Below, one piece after another: positions 17,189 through 26,367 of a stretch of 64,000 bases of DNA. Each line of letters starts with the position of its first letter. The stretch's first letter is position 1. The notes beneath the pieces were generated by a model. It was given only the letters and a program-made list of their open reading frames with translations. It was not told the origin of the DNA and did not search any database. The stretch is taken from assembly GCF_027359575.1 (NCBI RefSeq), contig NZ_CP114784.1, positions 1,363,819 through 1,427,818 on the forward strand, written 5' to 3'. The translations under genes were made by a program, and so were the position numbers. This stretch comes from Prochlorococcus marinus str. MIT 0917. Its GTDB lineage: Bacteria > Cyanobacteriota > Cyanobacteriia > PCC-6307 > Cyanobiaceae.

Positions 17189-17980
17189 ATGAATGAATTA
17201 CGTCTAAGAATCTATAAGGAGATAATTAATGACTCTCCAGATGGAAGAACTTCTGTATTTAATAAAATTTGTGGTGTTACCATTTTTATTTCGATTTTTT
17301 TCGCAGTTATTGTTACTGAAAACTCAATTGATTATCAATTTGGTGATCAGATAGATCTTTTGGATTGGATTATTGGTGGTTTATTTTGCGTTGAATATTT
17401 TTGTCGCTTATGGGTCGCACCACTTGAAAAGAAATTTGGAAAAGGTTGGAGAGGTGTTTTGCGTTATATGGTCTCACCAATGGCAATTATTGATGTCATT
17501 GCAATCGTCCCATCTTTTATAGGTGTTCGTGCTGAATTGAAAATTCTAAGGATTATTCGTCTTTTAAGAATATTGAAAATTGGAAGAAGTGAAAAGTTTA
17601 AGCAAAGTATCTATCACTTTAATTACGCACTTCGATCAAAGAGTCAAGAATTACAAATCTCGATTTTTTATACAGTTTTACTTTTGTTGATCAGTAGCAC
17701 TTTTATGTATCTTGCTGAATCTTCTATTCAACCAGAATTGTTAGGATCAATTCCAAGATGTCTTTGGTGGTCAATTACAACTGTCAGTGCTGTTGGATAT
17801 GGAGATTCGATACCAGTTACAGCAGTTGGAAAAACAATTGCATCGATAACTTCTCTTATGGGCATTGCTGCAATAGCAATACCTACTGGAATACTTGCAT
17901 CTGGATTCAGTGAATCTATTGGGATAGAAGATAAAAATAAAAACGTATCTAATGACAATGAGTTGGATACGAATATTTAA
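17189..17980 (+). CDS. voltage-gated potassium channel (Kch/KvAP-like)
   Basis: 263 aa from the chosen ATG. Six-helix layout: four helices of a voltage-sensor domain, with an Arg-rich S4 (LRIIRLLRILKIGR), then S5, a pore loop with the filter TTVSAVGYGD, and S6 (MGIAAIAIPTGILASGF). It should conduct K+ across the cytoplasmic membrane. It is the only + strand gene of this size inside the TPR island. A 5'-truncated, stop-containing copy lies at 36855-37250. The Val-Gly-Tyr-Gly-Asp filter is intact here. Confidence 0.87.
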   Translation: MNELRLRIYKEIINDSPDGRTSVFNKICGVTIFISIFFAVIVTENSIDYQFGDQIDLLDWIIGGLFCVEYFCRLWVAPLEKKFGKGWRGVLRYMVSPMAIIDVIAIVPSFIGVRAELKILRIIRLLRILKIGRSEKFKQSIYHFNYALRSKSQELQISIFYTVLLLLISSTFMYLAESSIQPELLGSIPRCLWWSITTVSAVGYGDSIPVTAVGKTIASITSLMGIAAIAIPTGILASGFSESIGIEDKNKNVSNDNELDTNI

Positions 17981-17986
17981 AAAAAA

Positions 17987-18157
17987 ATGATATTCAAATC
18001 AAAGAACGGAAAATTTTTTTCCAAAGAAGAAGCAATAGATTTAATGGTGTCATTGACTGTAACTGACGCTAATTCAGAAAAGAAGTGGAGAGGTTTCTAT
18101 AACTCTTTATCGCAGACAGAATTGCATTGTGAGTGGGATGAGTATTGGACAACTTGA
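17987..18157 (+). CDS. small hypothetical protein (56 aa) after the K+ channel
   Basis: Begins 6 nt after the channel stop and is likely co-transcribed. The protein reads MIFKSKNGKFFSKEEAIDLM, then a helix and a Trp-rich acidic tail (CEWDEYW). It is helical, without membrane segments or a known domain. Two further copies occur at 37256-37397 and 38407-38580, both carrying stop codons, so only this copy is intact. One decayed copy also follows a decayed channel, so the pairing is old. Confidence 0.65.
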   Translation: MIFKSKNGKFFSKEEAIDLMVSLTVTDANSEKKWRGFYNSLSQTELHCEWDEYWTT

Positions 18158-18270
18158 GTACCCACAGTTCAGTATCAACCAAATCCACCCATATTAGTGA
18201 ATAACGCTTTTTTCTAGTACTAAATCGACTAATTGTTTTTCTATTGAGTTTAGAAATTTTTCTACACCAA

Positions 18271-18435
18271 CTAGCTCTTTATGTTTTTTAGTAGTTTTAG
18301 CTCTTTATCTATATTTTTTAGCTTTATCGCAGTCATATCTATTTGTTTGATTTCTAGGATTGTACTTTTATCGATTAGTTCTCCTAGAGAGACTGGAGTG
18401 AGCATAGAAGATAGGTATTTAACTTTTGAACTCAT
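18271..18435 (-). CDS. truncated DUF6165-like protein (54 aa)
   Basis: Its ATG overlaps the stop of the GT9-type TPR gene upstream (ATGA), suggesting coupled translation. The sequence TPVSLGELIDKSTILEIK is the signature start of the DUF6165 family, which is often encoded next to glycosyltransferases. The usual family length is about 110-130 aa. Here the frame stops after 54 aa, while a neighbouring frame stays open for about 24 more codons to about 18200, hinting at a frameshift. It may be a broken gene or a short functional form. Confidence 0.5.
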   Translation of the reverse strand: MSSKVKYLSSMLTPVSLGELIDKSTILEIKQIDMTAIKLKNIDKELKLLKNIKS

Positions 18436-20876
18436 ACTTTTGTCTCAATTTCTTTTTTAATTGAGCTGGATACTCTCTCCAAAACCTCTTGCCAATTATT
18501 TCGCTCTTTTTGTCGGAATAATCTCATTGATGGGTACCAAAATGTATTTTCTCCTTGAAGTCCCCATATCCATCCTGGAACATAGTGAAGAAGTAACCAG
18601 GTAGATTTTCCCATCCCTCCAGCTAAATGAGCTATGGAAGTATCACTGGTAATGATTAAATCACAATTTTCAATAATGCCAGCAATTTCAAGGAAATCCC
18701 ATGTGTTATTAATTTGTGGTTGGCATTCAACAAACTTATTTTTAAATGAACAATGATCTAATTGCTCTGAACCAAATGCTTTTTGTAGTGATAGAAAATT
18801 GAAATTATTATTTCTAGCAATAGTAGAGAAAGTTTCTAAAGGTAGTGAGCGTCCCTTTAGAGCTTGCTTTTCGGCATTTGGATTTCCTTGCCAATTAATA
18901 CCTATAATTGGTCTTCTTTCATTAGAAAGAATGTTTTCCCATTTTTTGACGAATTCAACAGATGGAAAAATATACGGATCATTAATGATTGGATTGTCTG
19001 GTCTTACTTGTAAATATCGCGGTAAAGATAAGAGTGGAATCCATGTCCCTTCTGAAACTTTTATAGTTTGTTCAGGAGTTAATGGATTTGTTTCAATGCC
19101 TGATGATTTAATTAAAGTATGTAGTTCTTCCTGAGCACAAAAAGAAACATCTAGACCTTGACTTCTTAGATAAGGAATATAACGCATATTTTGCAAAGTA
19201 TCGCCTAAACCTTGTTCACTAATGACTAAAAGTTTTTCTCCTTTTTTTAATTTTTTATGCTCGATTCGTTTTAGGTTTGTATTACCGTGAGTACAAGCAG
19301 GCTGCTCTGTTTTGAATCTAAATTCATAGTTTTCTAAACCATTTTTATAGTCACCTTGAAGTAGTTCAAGTAATGAAAGATTCCAAAATGCGTCTGCGTA
19401 ATCAGGTTTGATTTCAATTGCTTTGCGATATGACAATTCAGCTTCTTTGAATTTGCCAAGATCGATCAATATGATTCCGAGATTGTAATGTGCCTCTGCA
19501 AAATCAGGTTTAAGTTCAATTGCTTTGCGGTATGACAATTCAGCTTCTAGTAATTTGGCAAGATCTTTCAATACGTTGCCTAGATTGGAATGTGCCATTG
19601 CGAAATCAGGTTTGATTTCAATAGCTTTGCGATATGACAATTCAGCTTCTTGTGATTTGCCAAGATCGCTCAATATGATTCCGAGATTGTAATGTGCCTC
19701 TGCAAAATCAGGTTTAAGTTCAATAGCCTTGCGATATGACAATTTTGCTTCTAGTAATTTGCCAAGATCTTTCAATATTTTTCCAAGATTGTAATGTGCC
19801 TCTGAGAAATCAGGTTGGATTTCAATAGCTTTACGTAGTGATAATTCAGCTTCTAGTAATTTGCCAAGATCTTTCAATACGTTGCCTAGATTGGAATGTG
19901 CCATTGCGAAATCAGGTTTGATTTCAATAGCTTTACGTAGTGATAATTCAGCTTCTTGTAATTTGCCAAGATCTTTCAATACGTTGCCTAGATTGGAATG
20001 TGCCATTGCGAAATCAGGATTAAGTTCAATAGCTTTGCGAGTAGATAATTCAGCTTCTTGTAATTTGCCAAGATCTTTCAATACGTTGCCTAGATTGTAA
20101 TTCGCTGCTAAGAAATCAGGTTTGATTTCAATTGCTTTGCGGTATGACAATTCAGCTTCTTGTAATTTGGCAAGATCTTTCAATACGTTGCCTAGATTGG
20201 AATGTGCCATTGCGAAATCAGGTTTGATTTCAATAGCTTTGCGATATGACAATTCAGCTTCTTGTAATTTGCCAAGATCGCTCAATATGATTCCAAGATT
20301 GTAATGTGCCTCTGAGAAATCAGGTTTGATTTCAATTGTTTTATGGTATGACAATTTTGCTTCTTGTAATTTGCCAAGATCTTTCAATAAGCTTCCGAGA
20401 TTGTAATGTGCCATTGCGAAATCAGGTTTGATTTCAATTGTTTTATGGTATGACAATTTTGCTTCTTTTAATTTGCCAAGATCTTTCAATACGTTTCCCA
20501 GATTGTAATTCGCCTCTGCGAAATCAGGTTTGATTTCAATTGCTTTGCGAATATATAATTCTGCTTCTTGTAATTTGCCAAGATCTTTCAATATGTTTCC
20601 GAAATTAGCAAAAACTCTGTGATCTTTGAAACCTTGATTTATGAAATCTTGATATAGTTTTGCTGCTTCTGGAATATTGCCTTGCGAATGAAATTTAAAT
20701 GCTTGATTAATTATTTGTTCTTTAGAAGGTTTAGAAGGCGTATTTATATTAATAGTAATATTTCCTTGATTCTCTGTTAAATGAAATGGAACTGGGAATA
20801 TTTGGACTTTAGGGATCTTCTTGTTTTCTTTCTTTTCTTTCTGAGGCTTCTTCATTTGTTCCTTCTTCACTTTCAT
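18432..20876 (-). CDS. TPR protein with C-terminal GT9/heptosyltransferase-like domain
   Basis: 814 aa, with the largest TPR array in the window. After the VQIFPVPFHL segment come about twelve near-identical 34-aa TPRs plus a degenerate cap (AFWNLSLLELLQGDYKNG). The C-terminal domain (about 535-805) has LLVISEQGLGDTLQ, SLPRYLQV, IIGINWQGNPNAEK and the donor-site motif DLIITSDTSIAHLAGGMG. This is the layout of TPR-linked GT9-type transferases related to ADP-heptose:LPS heptosyltransferases. The nearby gmhA/hldE/gmhB genes make ADP-heptose a plausible donor. The last ~741 bp of this domain are almost identical to the gene at 33652-35556. Confidence 0.85.
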   Translation of the reverse strand: MKVKKEQMKKPQKEKKENKKIPKVQIFPVPFHLTENQGNITININTPSKPSKEQIINQAFKFHSQGNIPEAAKLYQDFINQGFKDHRVFANFGNILKDLGKLQEAELYIRKAIEIKPDFAEANYNLGNVLKDLGKLKEAKLSYHKTIEIKPDFAMAHYNLGSLLKDLGKLQEAKLSYHKTIEIKPDFSEAHYNLGIILSDLGKLQEAELSYRKAIEIKPDFAMAHSNLGNVLKDLAKLQEAELSYRKAIEIKPDFLAANYNLGNVLKDLGKLQEAELSTRKAIELNPDFAMAHSNLGNVLKDLGKLQEAELSLRKAIEIKPDFAMAHSNLGNVLKDLGKLLEAELSLRKAIEIQPDFSEAHYNLGKILKDLGKLLEAKLSYRKAIELKPDFAEAHYNLGIILSDLGKSQEAELSYRKAIEIKPDFAMAHSNLGNVLKDLAKLLEAELSYRKAIELKPDFAEAHYNLGIILIDLGKFKEAELSYRKAIEIKPDYADAFWNLSLLELLQGDYKNGLENYEFRFKTEQPACTHGNTNLKRIEHKKLKKGEKLLVISEQGLGDTLQNMRYIPYLRSQGLDVSFCAQEELHTLIKSSGIETNPLTPEQTIKVSEGTWIPLLSLPRYLQVRPDNPIINDPYIFPSVEFVKKWENILSNERRPIIGINWQGNPNAEKQALKGRSLPLETFSTIARNNNFNFLSLQKAFGSEQLDHCSFKNKFVECQPQINNTWDFLEIAGIIENCDLIITSDTSIAHLAGGMGKSTWLLLHYVPGWIWGLQGENTFWYPSMRLFRQKERNNWQEVLERVSSSIKKEIETKV
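18472..19212. repeat. gene-conversion block, copy 1 of 2
   Basis: 741 bp that match 33686-34426 base for base apart from one difference seen by eye (position 19190). Similarity drops sharply at both ends, and the neighbouring TPR and linker sequences differ much more. The shared part encodes the GT9-like catalytic core. Confidence 0.85.
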
Positions 20877-21414
20877 TTCAAATATTTTACGCCTAGTTTT
20901 AATGCAGTCTGTTTGAAATCATTTTTTGTTCTTATTGAGTGAGAAAAAAATAGTTCTTTGTATTATTTTTCTAAGTTGTGAAGATATGATCAGGGTACAA
21001 CATTACCAAACGGAAACAGAATGTAATATGATTTAAGTGATTAACGCAATTTCTATATTAATGTCTAAAACGGAAATATAAAAGTGCAAATATGTCTTCT
21101 ATGAGTTTCACACACGTTTCATAGGAGAATTGAGGGGGAATTGTTTGAGTGAGGCAATAGAATTATAGAGAATATTTTGTGTAGAAACTATTGAATGGGA
21201 GTAAAATACTAGGATAAAACCTAGTCATAGACTGAATACTTCATTTTCAGGTGGGTTTCAATTGGGAAATAACTACTTACTTGTAGTGGCTTAGTAGTGG
21301 GAATTTTCACAGGAGTTTCATTTGTCACCTTGCCACCTTCTATATAGAGAAGTCGTAGAAGAATTTATTTCTCTACACATCTCATAAATTAGATGCTCTT
21401 TGAGGATTCAGTTA
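20877..21414. repeat. intergenic repeat cluster between TPR genes
   Basis: Upstream block with GGAAACAGAATGTAATATGA (about 21013), three tandem 11-bp units (21094-21126), an AACTATTGAATGGGAGT element (about 21187), further 11-bp pairs (about 21244-21265 and 21304-21325), and a hairpin segment (CTATATAGAG; CGTAGAAG...CTCTACA). The order is the same as at 3789-4437. No gene seen. Confidence 0.55.
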
Positions 21415-21495
21415 GTCATTTAAGAAACTCAGCACTGATACATTTCCTTGAAAGTGTGCAAATGTTTTTCTTCAAACTTTGCCTAGTTTTGTGAG
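21415..21495 (-). pseudogene. methyltransferase 3'-end remnant
   Basis: Downstream of the sulfotransferase-type gene the - strand reads KFEEKHLHTFKEMYQC, stop, VS, stop, MTN. It aligns with KFEEKQPHTFRGMYQFWVSK of the methyltransferase at 9861-12047. Two stops show it has decayed. Confidence 0.75.
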
Positions 21496-21501
21496 CTTGT
21501 T

Positions 21502-23664
21502 TTAGGAGGTTATATCTTGATATTTATCCATTTGAGTAAGGATCTCAATAGCAGGTTTAAGCATATCTTTGTAGTTCTTCCATCCACCAATTGATTTTGA
21601 ATTGATTGGGGAACGAACCTGAACACTGCTTGCTGTAGATACTGAGCGTGGATTGAGATGAGGTGATAGATATTTATCGTGCCACTCCCAACCTAACCAA
21701 GAGATCAAAGATTGAATTTCTTTATTAGTATCTGACACTAATGAGTCGTAATTTAAGTCATATATTTGAGATCGGAATCTATTCTTGTATTCTGTCATTA
21801 TATTTTCTTGATCTAGATAAACTCTTGCGCAATCAACTAAAGAAGAGGAATATTCATTTCCTCTATCAAAATGTGCTCGGTAAATTGAAAGAATATTATC
21901 TAAAGGATTTCTAAAACAATGAATTATTTTTGCGTTTGGTATCTTCTTAGCAATAATGCCTGTGTATTGATAATTAAATAGGTTTTTATTAGTTGTTATA
22001 AGCAATTCAGTCTTATTATTTACTTTTTTCCAATACAATTCGGCAAGATTTATTTCTTGTTTAGATTTCTTACTCTCAACGAATGATTCCTCTAGAATAT
22101 TAATCTCACCTAGATCATATAAATCATCTCTCATACTAAGCACTGATTCCAATAATGTTGAACCACTTCTAAACATACCTACAATAAAAATACTCTCAGG
22201 TGGATTTGCTTGTTCTTCTTGATTAATTCCTTTTTTATTAGATTCAATAAGTAATATTTTTGATTTATTAAATATCATCTCGGGTTGAGATGGTTTAATA
22301 TCAAGTTTTAATTTATTTGCCAATTTAAGGTATCTAGAACTTTCTTCATAATTTTTCTCCTTATGAAGAATATTTGCTCTTGCGAAGTAAATATCAATTT
22401 GCTCTACTTGTGATTTGTTATTTAAGATATTTTCAGAAAAGAGTTGGTTCTTCCAAATATCATTATTACTATTAGAGTATTTCAAACCAGATAGATTAAA
22501 ATATGCTTTTTCTAACTTGGGATTAATTTCAATTGCTTTTCGGTATGACAATTCTGATTCTTGTAATTTGCCAAGATCTCTCAATATACTTCCCAGATTA
22601 GAATGAGCCATTGCGAAATCAGGATTAAGTTCAATTGCTTTGCGAGTAGATAATTCAGCTTCTTGTAATTTACCAAGATCACTAAATATCGTTCCTAGAT
22701 TTAAATGCGCTTTTGGCTCATTAGGATTAAGTTCAATTGCTTTGCGAGTAGATAATTCTGCTTCTTGTAAGTTGCCAAGCTTAATCAATATGCTGCCGAG
22801 ATTGGAATGTGCCTCTGCGAAATCAGGATTAAGTTCAATTGCCTTGCGAGTAGATAATTCAGCTTCTTGTAATTTACTAAGATCACTAAATATCGTTCCT
22901 AGATTTAAATGTGCTTTTGGCTCATTAGGATTAAGTTCAATAGCTTTGCGAGTAGATAATTCAGCTTCTTGTAATTTGCCAAGATCTTTCAAAATATTAC
23001 CCAGATTGTTATATGCCTCCGCGAGATCAGGATTAAGTTCAATTGCCCTGCTAAAAGATATTTCTGCTTCTTGTAACTTGCCCAGATTTTTTAGCGTATT
23101 ACCTAGGTTGTAATACGCCTCAGCGAAATCAGGTTTAATTTCAATTGCTTTGCGGTATGAGAATTCTGCTTCTTTTAACTTGCTAATATCTTTCAATGTG
23201 CTTCCCAGATTGTAATGCGCCTCAGCGAAATCAGGTTTAATTTCAATAGCTTTGCGTAGTGATAATTCAGCTTCTTGTAATTTGCCAAGATCCCTCAATA
23301 TGCTTCCCAGATTGGAATGTGCTTCTTCGAAATTAGGATTTAGTGTAATTGCCTTGCGAGTGTATAATTCTGCTTCTTGTAATTTGCCAAGATTTTTTAA
23401 AATGATTCCATAATTAGAAAAAACTCTGTCATCACTCAACCCTTGATCAATAAAATCTTGATAATATCTTACCGCCTCTTTAATATTTCCTTGTGAATGA
23501 AATTTAAATGCTTGATTAATTATTTGTTCTTTAGAAATTTTTTTAGGAGTATTAGTGATAATAGTAATATTTTCTTGATTTTCTCTTAAAGTAAATGGAA
23601 CTGGAAATGTAATTACTTTATAGACTATCTTTTTCTCTTGATCTTTGTCACCAGATTCTTCCAT
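21502..23664 (-). CDS. TPR protein with C-terminal sulfotransferase
   Basis: 720 aa. VITFPVPFTL segment, about ten TPRs, then the sulfotransferase domain (about 488-720). The PAPS loop is FIVGMFRSGSTLLES, where Phe replaces the Pro of its paralogs. IIHCFRNPLDNILSIYR and the ending RSPINSKSIGGWKNY are shared with 7454-9208 and 28393-30249. It predicts sulfate transfer from PAPS to an unknown acceptor. Alternate TPRs in the array repeat (APKAHLNLGTIFSDL units), consistent with duplication of two-repeat blocks. A methyltransferase remnant follows the stop. Confidence 0.86.
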   Translation of the reverse strand: MEESGDKDQEKKIVYKVITFPVPFTLRENQENITIITNTPKKISKEQIINQAFKFHSQGNIKEAVRYYQDFIDQGLSDDRVFSNYGIILKNLGKLQEAELYTRKAITLNPNFEEAHSNLGSILRDLGKLQEAELSLRKAIEIKPDFAEAHYNLGSTLKDISKLKEAEFSYRKAIEIKPDFAEAYYNLGNTLKNLGKLQEAEISFSRAIELNPDLAEAYNNLGNILKDLGKLQEAELSTRKAIELNPNEPKAHLNLGTIFSDLSKLQEAELSTRKAIELNPDFAEAHSNLGSILIKLGNLQEAELSTRKAIELNPNEPKAHLNLGTIFSDLGKLQEAELSTRKAIELNPDFAMAHSNLGSILRDLGKLQESELSYRKAIEINPKLEKAYFNLSGLKYSNSNNDIWKNQLFSENILNNKSQVEQIDIYFARANILHKEKNYEESSRYLKLANKLKLDIKPSQPEMIFNKSKILLIESNKKGINQEEQANPPESIFIVGMFRSGSTLLESVLSMRDDLYDLGEINILEESFVESKKSKQEINLAELYWKKVNNKTELLITTNKNLFNYQYTGIIAKKIPNAKIIHCFRNPLDNILSIYRAHFDRGNEYSSSLVDCARVYLDQENIMTEYKNRFRSQIYDLNYDSLVSDTNKEIQSLISWLGWEWHDKYLSPHLNPRSVSTASSVQVRSPINSKSIGGWKNYKDMLKPAIEILTQMDKYQDITS

Positions 23665-24030
23665 CTATACTATTATATTTTTTGATACTAGTCATTTTAC
23701 TACTAATACTGAAATCATTCTTGTTTCATTTTTAGTCCCATAAACTAGCAGTTTCTTGGAATAATTGCGTCAGATATCTCTATATTAATGTAGTTTTTGA
23801 GAAGTTTTTAGTTCATAATCGTCTCTTATGAGTTTTACTTAGGATTTCAACAATATCAAAGAGTATGATTTCTTCATTTATCAAAAGGGATCCTGAAATT
23901 AGTATTTTTAGAGGTTCTATTGAGTGGGAACCATTGGCTACATAATGTAGTTGTATTTTAGATTAGAATATTTTTATATACTCTAGCAATTTTGTCTGGT
24001 TTTGAATCCTTGACTTGAAATCCAATGCAC
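23665..24030. repeat. intergenic repeats between TPR genes
   Basis: Holds 11-bp-period units (GTCTCTTATGA/GTTTTACTTAG at 23821-23842) and a TCTATTGAGTGGGAACC element with CTACA/TGTAG hairpin (about 23917-23955). Shorter than its counterparts and lacking the methyltransferase remnant. A 23-codon ORF overlaps the next gene's stop (ATGA) but has no support. Confidence 0.5.
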
Positions 24031-25728
24031 TCATACTTTTTCTTTCATTTCCTTTTTTAGTTTATTTGAGACATTTTCCATAACTTCTTGCCAATTATGT
24101 CGTTCGTTTTGCCGAAATAATCTCATTGATGGATACCAAAATGTATTGTCCCCTTTCAGTCCCCATCTCCAGTCAGGTAAATGATTTAGGAGTAACCAGG
24201 TTGGTTTACCCATTCCTCCAGCTAGGTGAGCAATTGAAGTGTCAGAAGTAATAATTAAATCACAGTTTTCCATAATGGCAGCATTTTCCAGAAAATCCCA
24301 AGTGGCATCAATTTTAGCTTGGCATTCAACAAACTTATTTTTAAATGAGCAATGATGGAATTGCTCTGAACCAAATCCTTTTTGTAGTGATAAAAATTTG
24401 AAGTTATTATTTCTCGTAAGACTAGAGAAGGTTTCTAGAGGTAATGAGCGCCCTATGTGATCAGTCTTTTCTGCATTTGGATTTCCTTGCCAATTAATAG
24501 CTACGATTGGTCTTTTTTCTTGGGAGAGTATGTTTTTCCATTTCTTTTTTAGTTCATTAGTTGAAAAGATATATGGGTTTGAAATGATTGGATTATTCGG
24601 ACTTACTTGTAGATATCTAGGTAAAGATAATAGTGGGATCCATTGACCCTCTGAAACTTCGCTTGCCTCCTCTGGAGTTAATGGATGTTGATCAATACCA
24701 GAGGATTTGATTAATGAATGTAGTTTTGTTTGAGCACAAAAAGAAATTTTTAGGCCTTGATTTCTAATGTAAGGAATATATCTCATGAATTGAAGGGTAT
24801 CTCCTAAACCTTGCTCAGTGATGACTAATAGCTTTTCTCCTTTTTGTGATTTTTTATGCTCGATTCGTTTGAGTTTTGTAATACCGTGACTAATAATAGG
24901 CTTCTTTCTTTTGAATCTAAATTCATAGTTCTCTAAACCATTTTTATAGTCACCTTGAAGTAGTTCAAGTAATGAAAGATTCCAAAATGCGTCTGCGAAA
25001 TTAGTATTAATTTCAATTGCTTTGAGAGTTGCTATTTCTGCTTCTTTTAGCTTTCCCATATCTTTTAATATGCCTCCAAGATTATAATGAGCCTCTGCAA
25101 AATTAGGATTAATTTCAATAGCTTTGCGTTGTGAAATTTCTGCTTCTTGTAATTTGCCGAGATCCATCAATATGTTTCCTAGATTGGAATGAGCTTTAGC
25201 GAAATCAGGATTTATTTCAATTGCTCTGCGTTGTGAAATTTCTGCTTCTTGTAATTTGCCAAGATCTCTCAATATGTTTCCTAGATTGGAATGAGCATCA
25301 GCGAAATTGGGCTTTAGTTTAATTGCTCTGCGTTGTGAAATTTCTGCTTCTTGTAAGTTACCAATATGATTCAATAAATTTCCTAAATTGTAATGAGCCT
25401 CTGCGAAATCAGGTTTCAGTTTAATTGCTCTGCGAGTATTTAGTTCAGCTTCTTTTAATTTGCCTATATTTTTCAATAATACGCCATAATTGGAAAATAC
25501 TCTGTAATCAATGATTCCTTGTTGAATACAATTTTGATAATATTGTTCTGCTTTTGAAATGTTTCCTTGAGAATGAAGCTTAAATGCTTGATTGACTATT
25601 TCCTCTTTAAAATGTTGAGAAGGCGTATTTGTATTTATAGTATGATTTCCTTGATTGACTTTTAAAGCAAATGGAACTGGGAATATTTTTACTTCAGAAA
25701 CCTTTTTGATTTTATTAGATTCATCCAT
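24031..25728 (-). CDS. TPR protein with C-terminal GT9/heptosyltransferase-like domain
   Basis: 565 aa. VKIFPVPFAL segment, about six TPRs and the AFWNLSLLELLQGDYKNG cap, then the GT9-like domain with LLVITEQGLGDTLQFMRYIP, SLPRYLQV, INWQGNPNAEK and LIITSDTSIAHLAGGMG. It is clearly paralogous to 18432-20876 and 33652-35556 but diverged from both along the whole catalytic part, unlike those two, which share a near-identical block. A role in adding a sugar, possibly heptose, is inferred. Confidence 0.85.
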   Translation of the reverse strand: MDESNKIKKVSEVKIFPVPFALKVNQGNHTINTNTPSQHFKEEIVNQAFKLHSQGNISKAEQYYQNCIQQGIIDYRVFSNYGVLLKNIGKLKEAELNTRRAIKLKPDFAEAHYNLGNLLNHIGNLQEAEISQRRAIKLKPNFADAHSNLGNILRDLGKLQEAEISQRRAIEINPDFAKAHSNLGNILMDLGKLQEAEISQRKAIEINPNFAEAHYNLGGILKDMGKLKEAEIATLKAIEINTNFADAFWNLSLLELLQGDYKNGLENYEFRFKRKKPIISHGITKLKRIEHKKSQKGEKLLVITEQGLGDTLQFMRYIPYIRNQGLKISFCAQTKLHSLIKSSGIDQHPLTPEEASEVSEGQWIPLLSLPRYLQVSPNNPIISNPYIFSTNELKKKWKNILSQEKRPIVAINWQGNPNAEKTDHIGRSLPLETFSSLTRNNNFKFLSLQKGFGSEQFHHCSFKNKFVECQAKIDATWDFLENAAIMENCDLIITSDTSIAHLAGGMGKPTWLLLNHLPDWRWGLKGDNTFWYPSMRLFRQNERHNWQEVMENVSNKLKKEMKEKV

Positions 25729-26239
25729 CTATACTAATTATTCTCTTAAATATTTTACTTTACTTTTCATACTAAACCTATTCTACTTTTTTCATAATTA
25801 TTTTTGCTCTTTTTAGCGGGACAAGAAAATAAGTTCTTAATATGTTTCTCCACATAGAGATGTAGGAAAAGGGGGCAAAATCATATCACCGAAACAGGAT
25901 TGAATATGATTTAGGCAATCTCTATATCAATGTCTAACACGGAAATAAAAAATGGGTAAATATGTCTCCAAAGTATTTCACACATGTTTCATACGGAAAT
26001 TGAGGAAAAAATTTGTTGTGTCAGGGACAGTAATTATAGGTAACATATTATTTAGGAACTACTGAGTGTAAGTCAACATCTACTGAATAGTAGTTATTAT
26101 TTAATAAAGAGAGTTTTAGACTCGATAGTTTGTTACAGATTTGTTTTGTGACCTTGTTAGCGTCTCTACAGAAAAATCGTAGAAAGATTGTTTTCTCTAA
26201 ACAATCAAATCTTTCTATCTTTTGGAAGTTTTAAATATT
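25729..26239. repeat. intergenic repeat cluster between TPR genes
   Basis: Upstream block (GAAACAGGATTGAATATGA, about 25892), 11-bp-like units near 25964-25992 (GTCTCC...TTTCACACATGTTTCATACGG), a GGAACTACTGAGTGTAAGT element with CTACT/AGTAG hairpin (about 26054-26095), an 11-bp pair (26129-26150, TTTGTTACAGA/TTTGTTTTGTG) and the hairpin segment (about 26165-26205). Confidence 0.55.
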
Positions 26240-26345
26240 TGTTGAAGAAACTCTGACCTGCTTCATCGATTTGAAGGTATTGAGATGTTTCTTTTATGTT
26301 TTGCTCAGTTCGATAAGTTTGTTTGTTTGCTTCTTATCTTTTGCT
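26240..26345 (-). pseudogene. methyltransferase 3'-end remnant, decayed
   Basis: On the - strand KQTNLSN then a stop aligns with KQTNLQNW of the intact methyltransferases. The following bases still align (AAACAT...ACCTTCAAA) but with frame breaks. It is the most decayed of the six remnants. Confidence 0.55.
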
Positions 26346-26367
26346 ACATACTTTTGATGAAGAGGGA

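Noticed and set aside
19861-20304. + strand ORFs reading LPRSFNTLPRLECAIAKSG repeats (also around 6416, 22640, 27356, 34739)
   Set aside because: They are antisense shadows of the 102-bp TPR coding repeats; the - strand genes have the better start sites, domains and composition.
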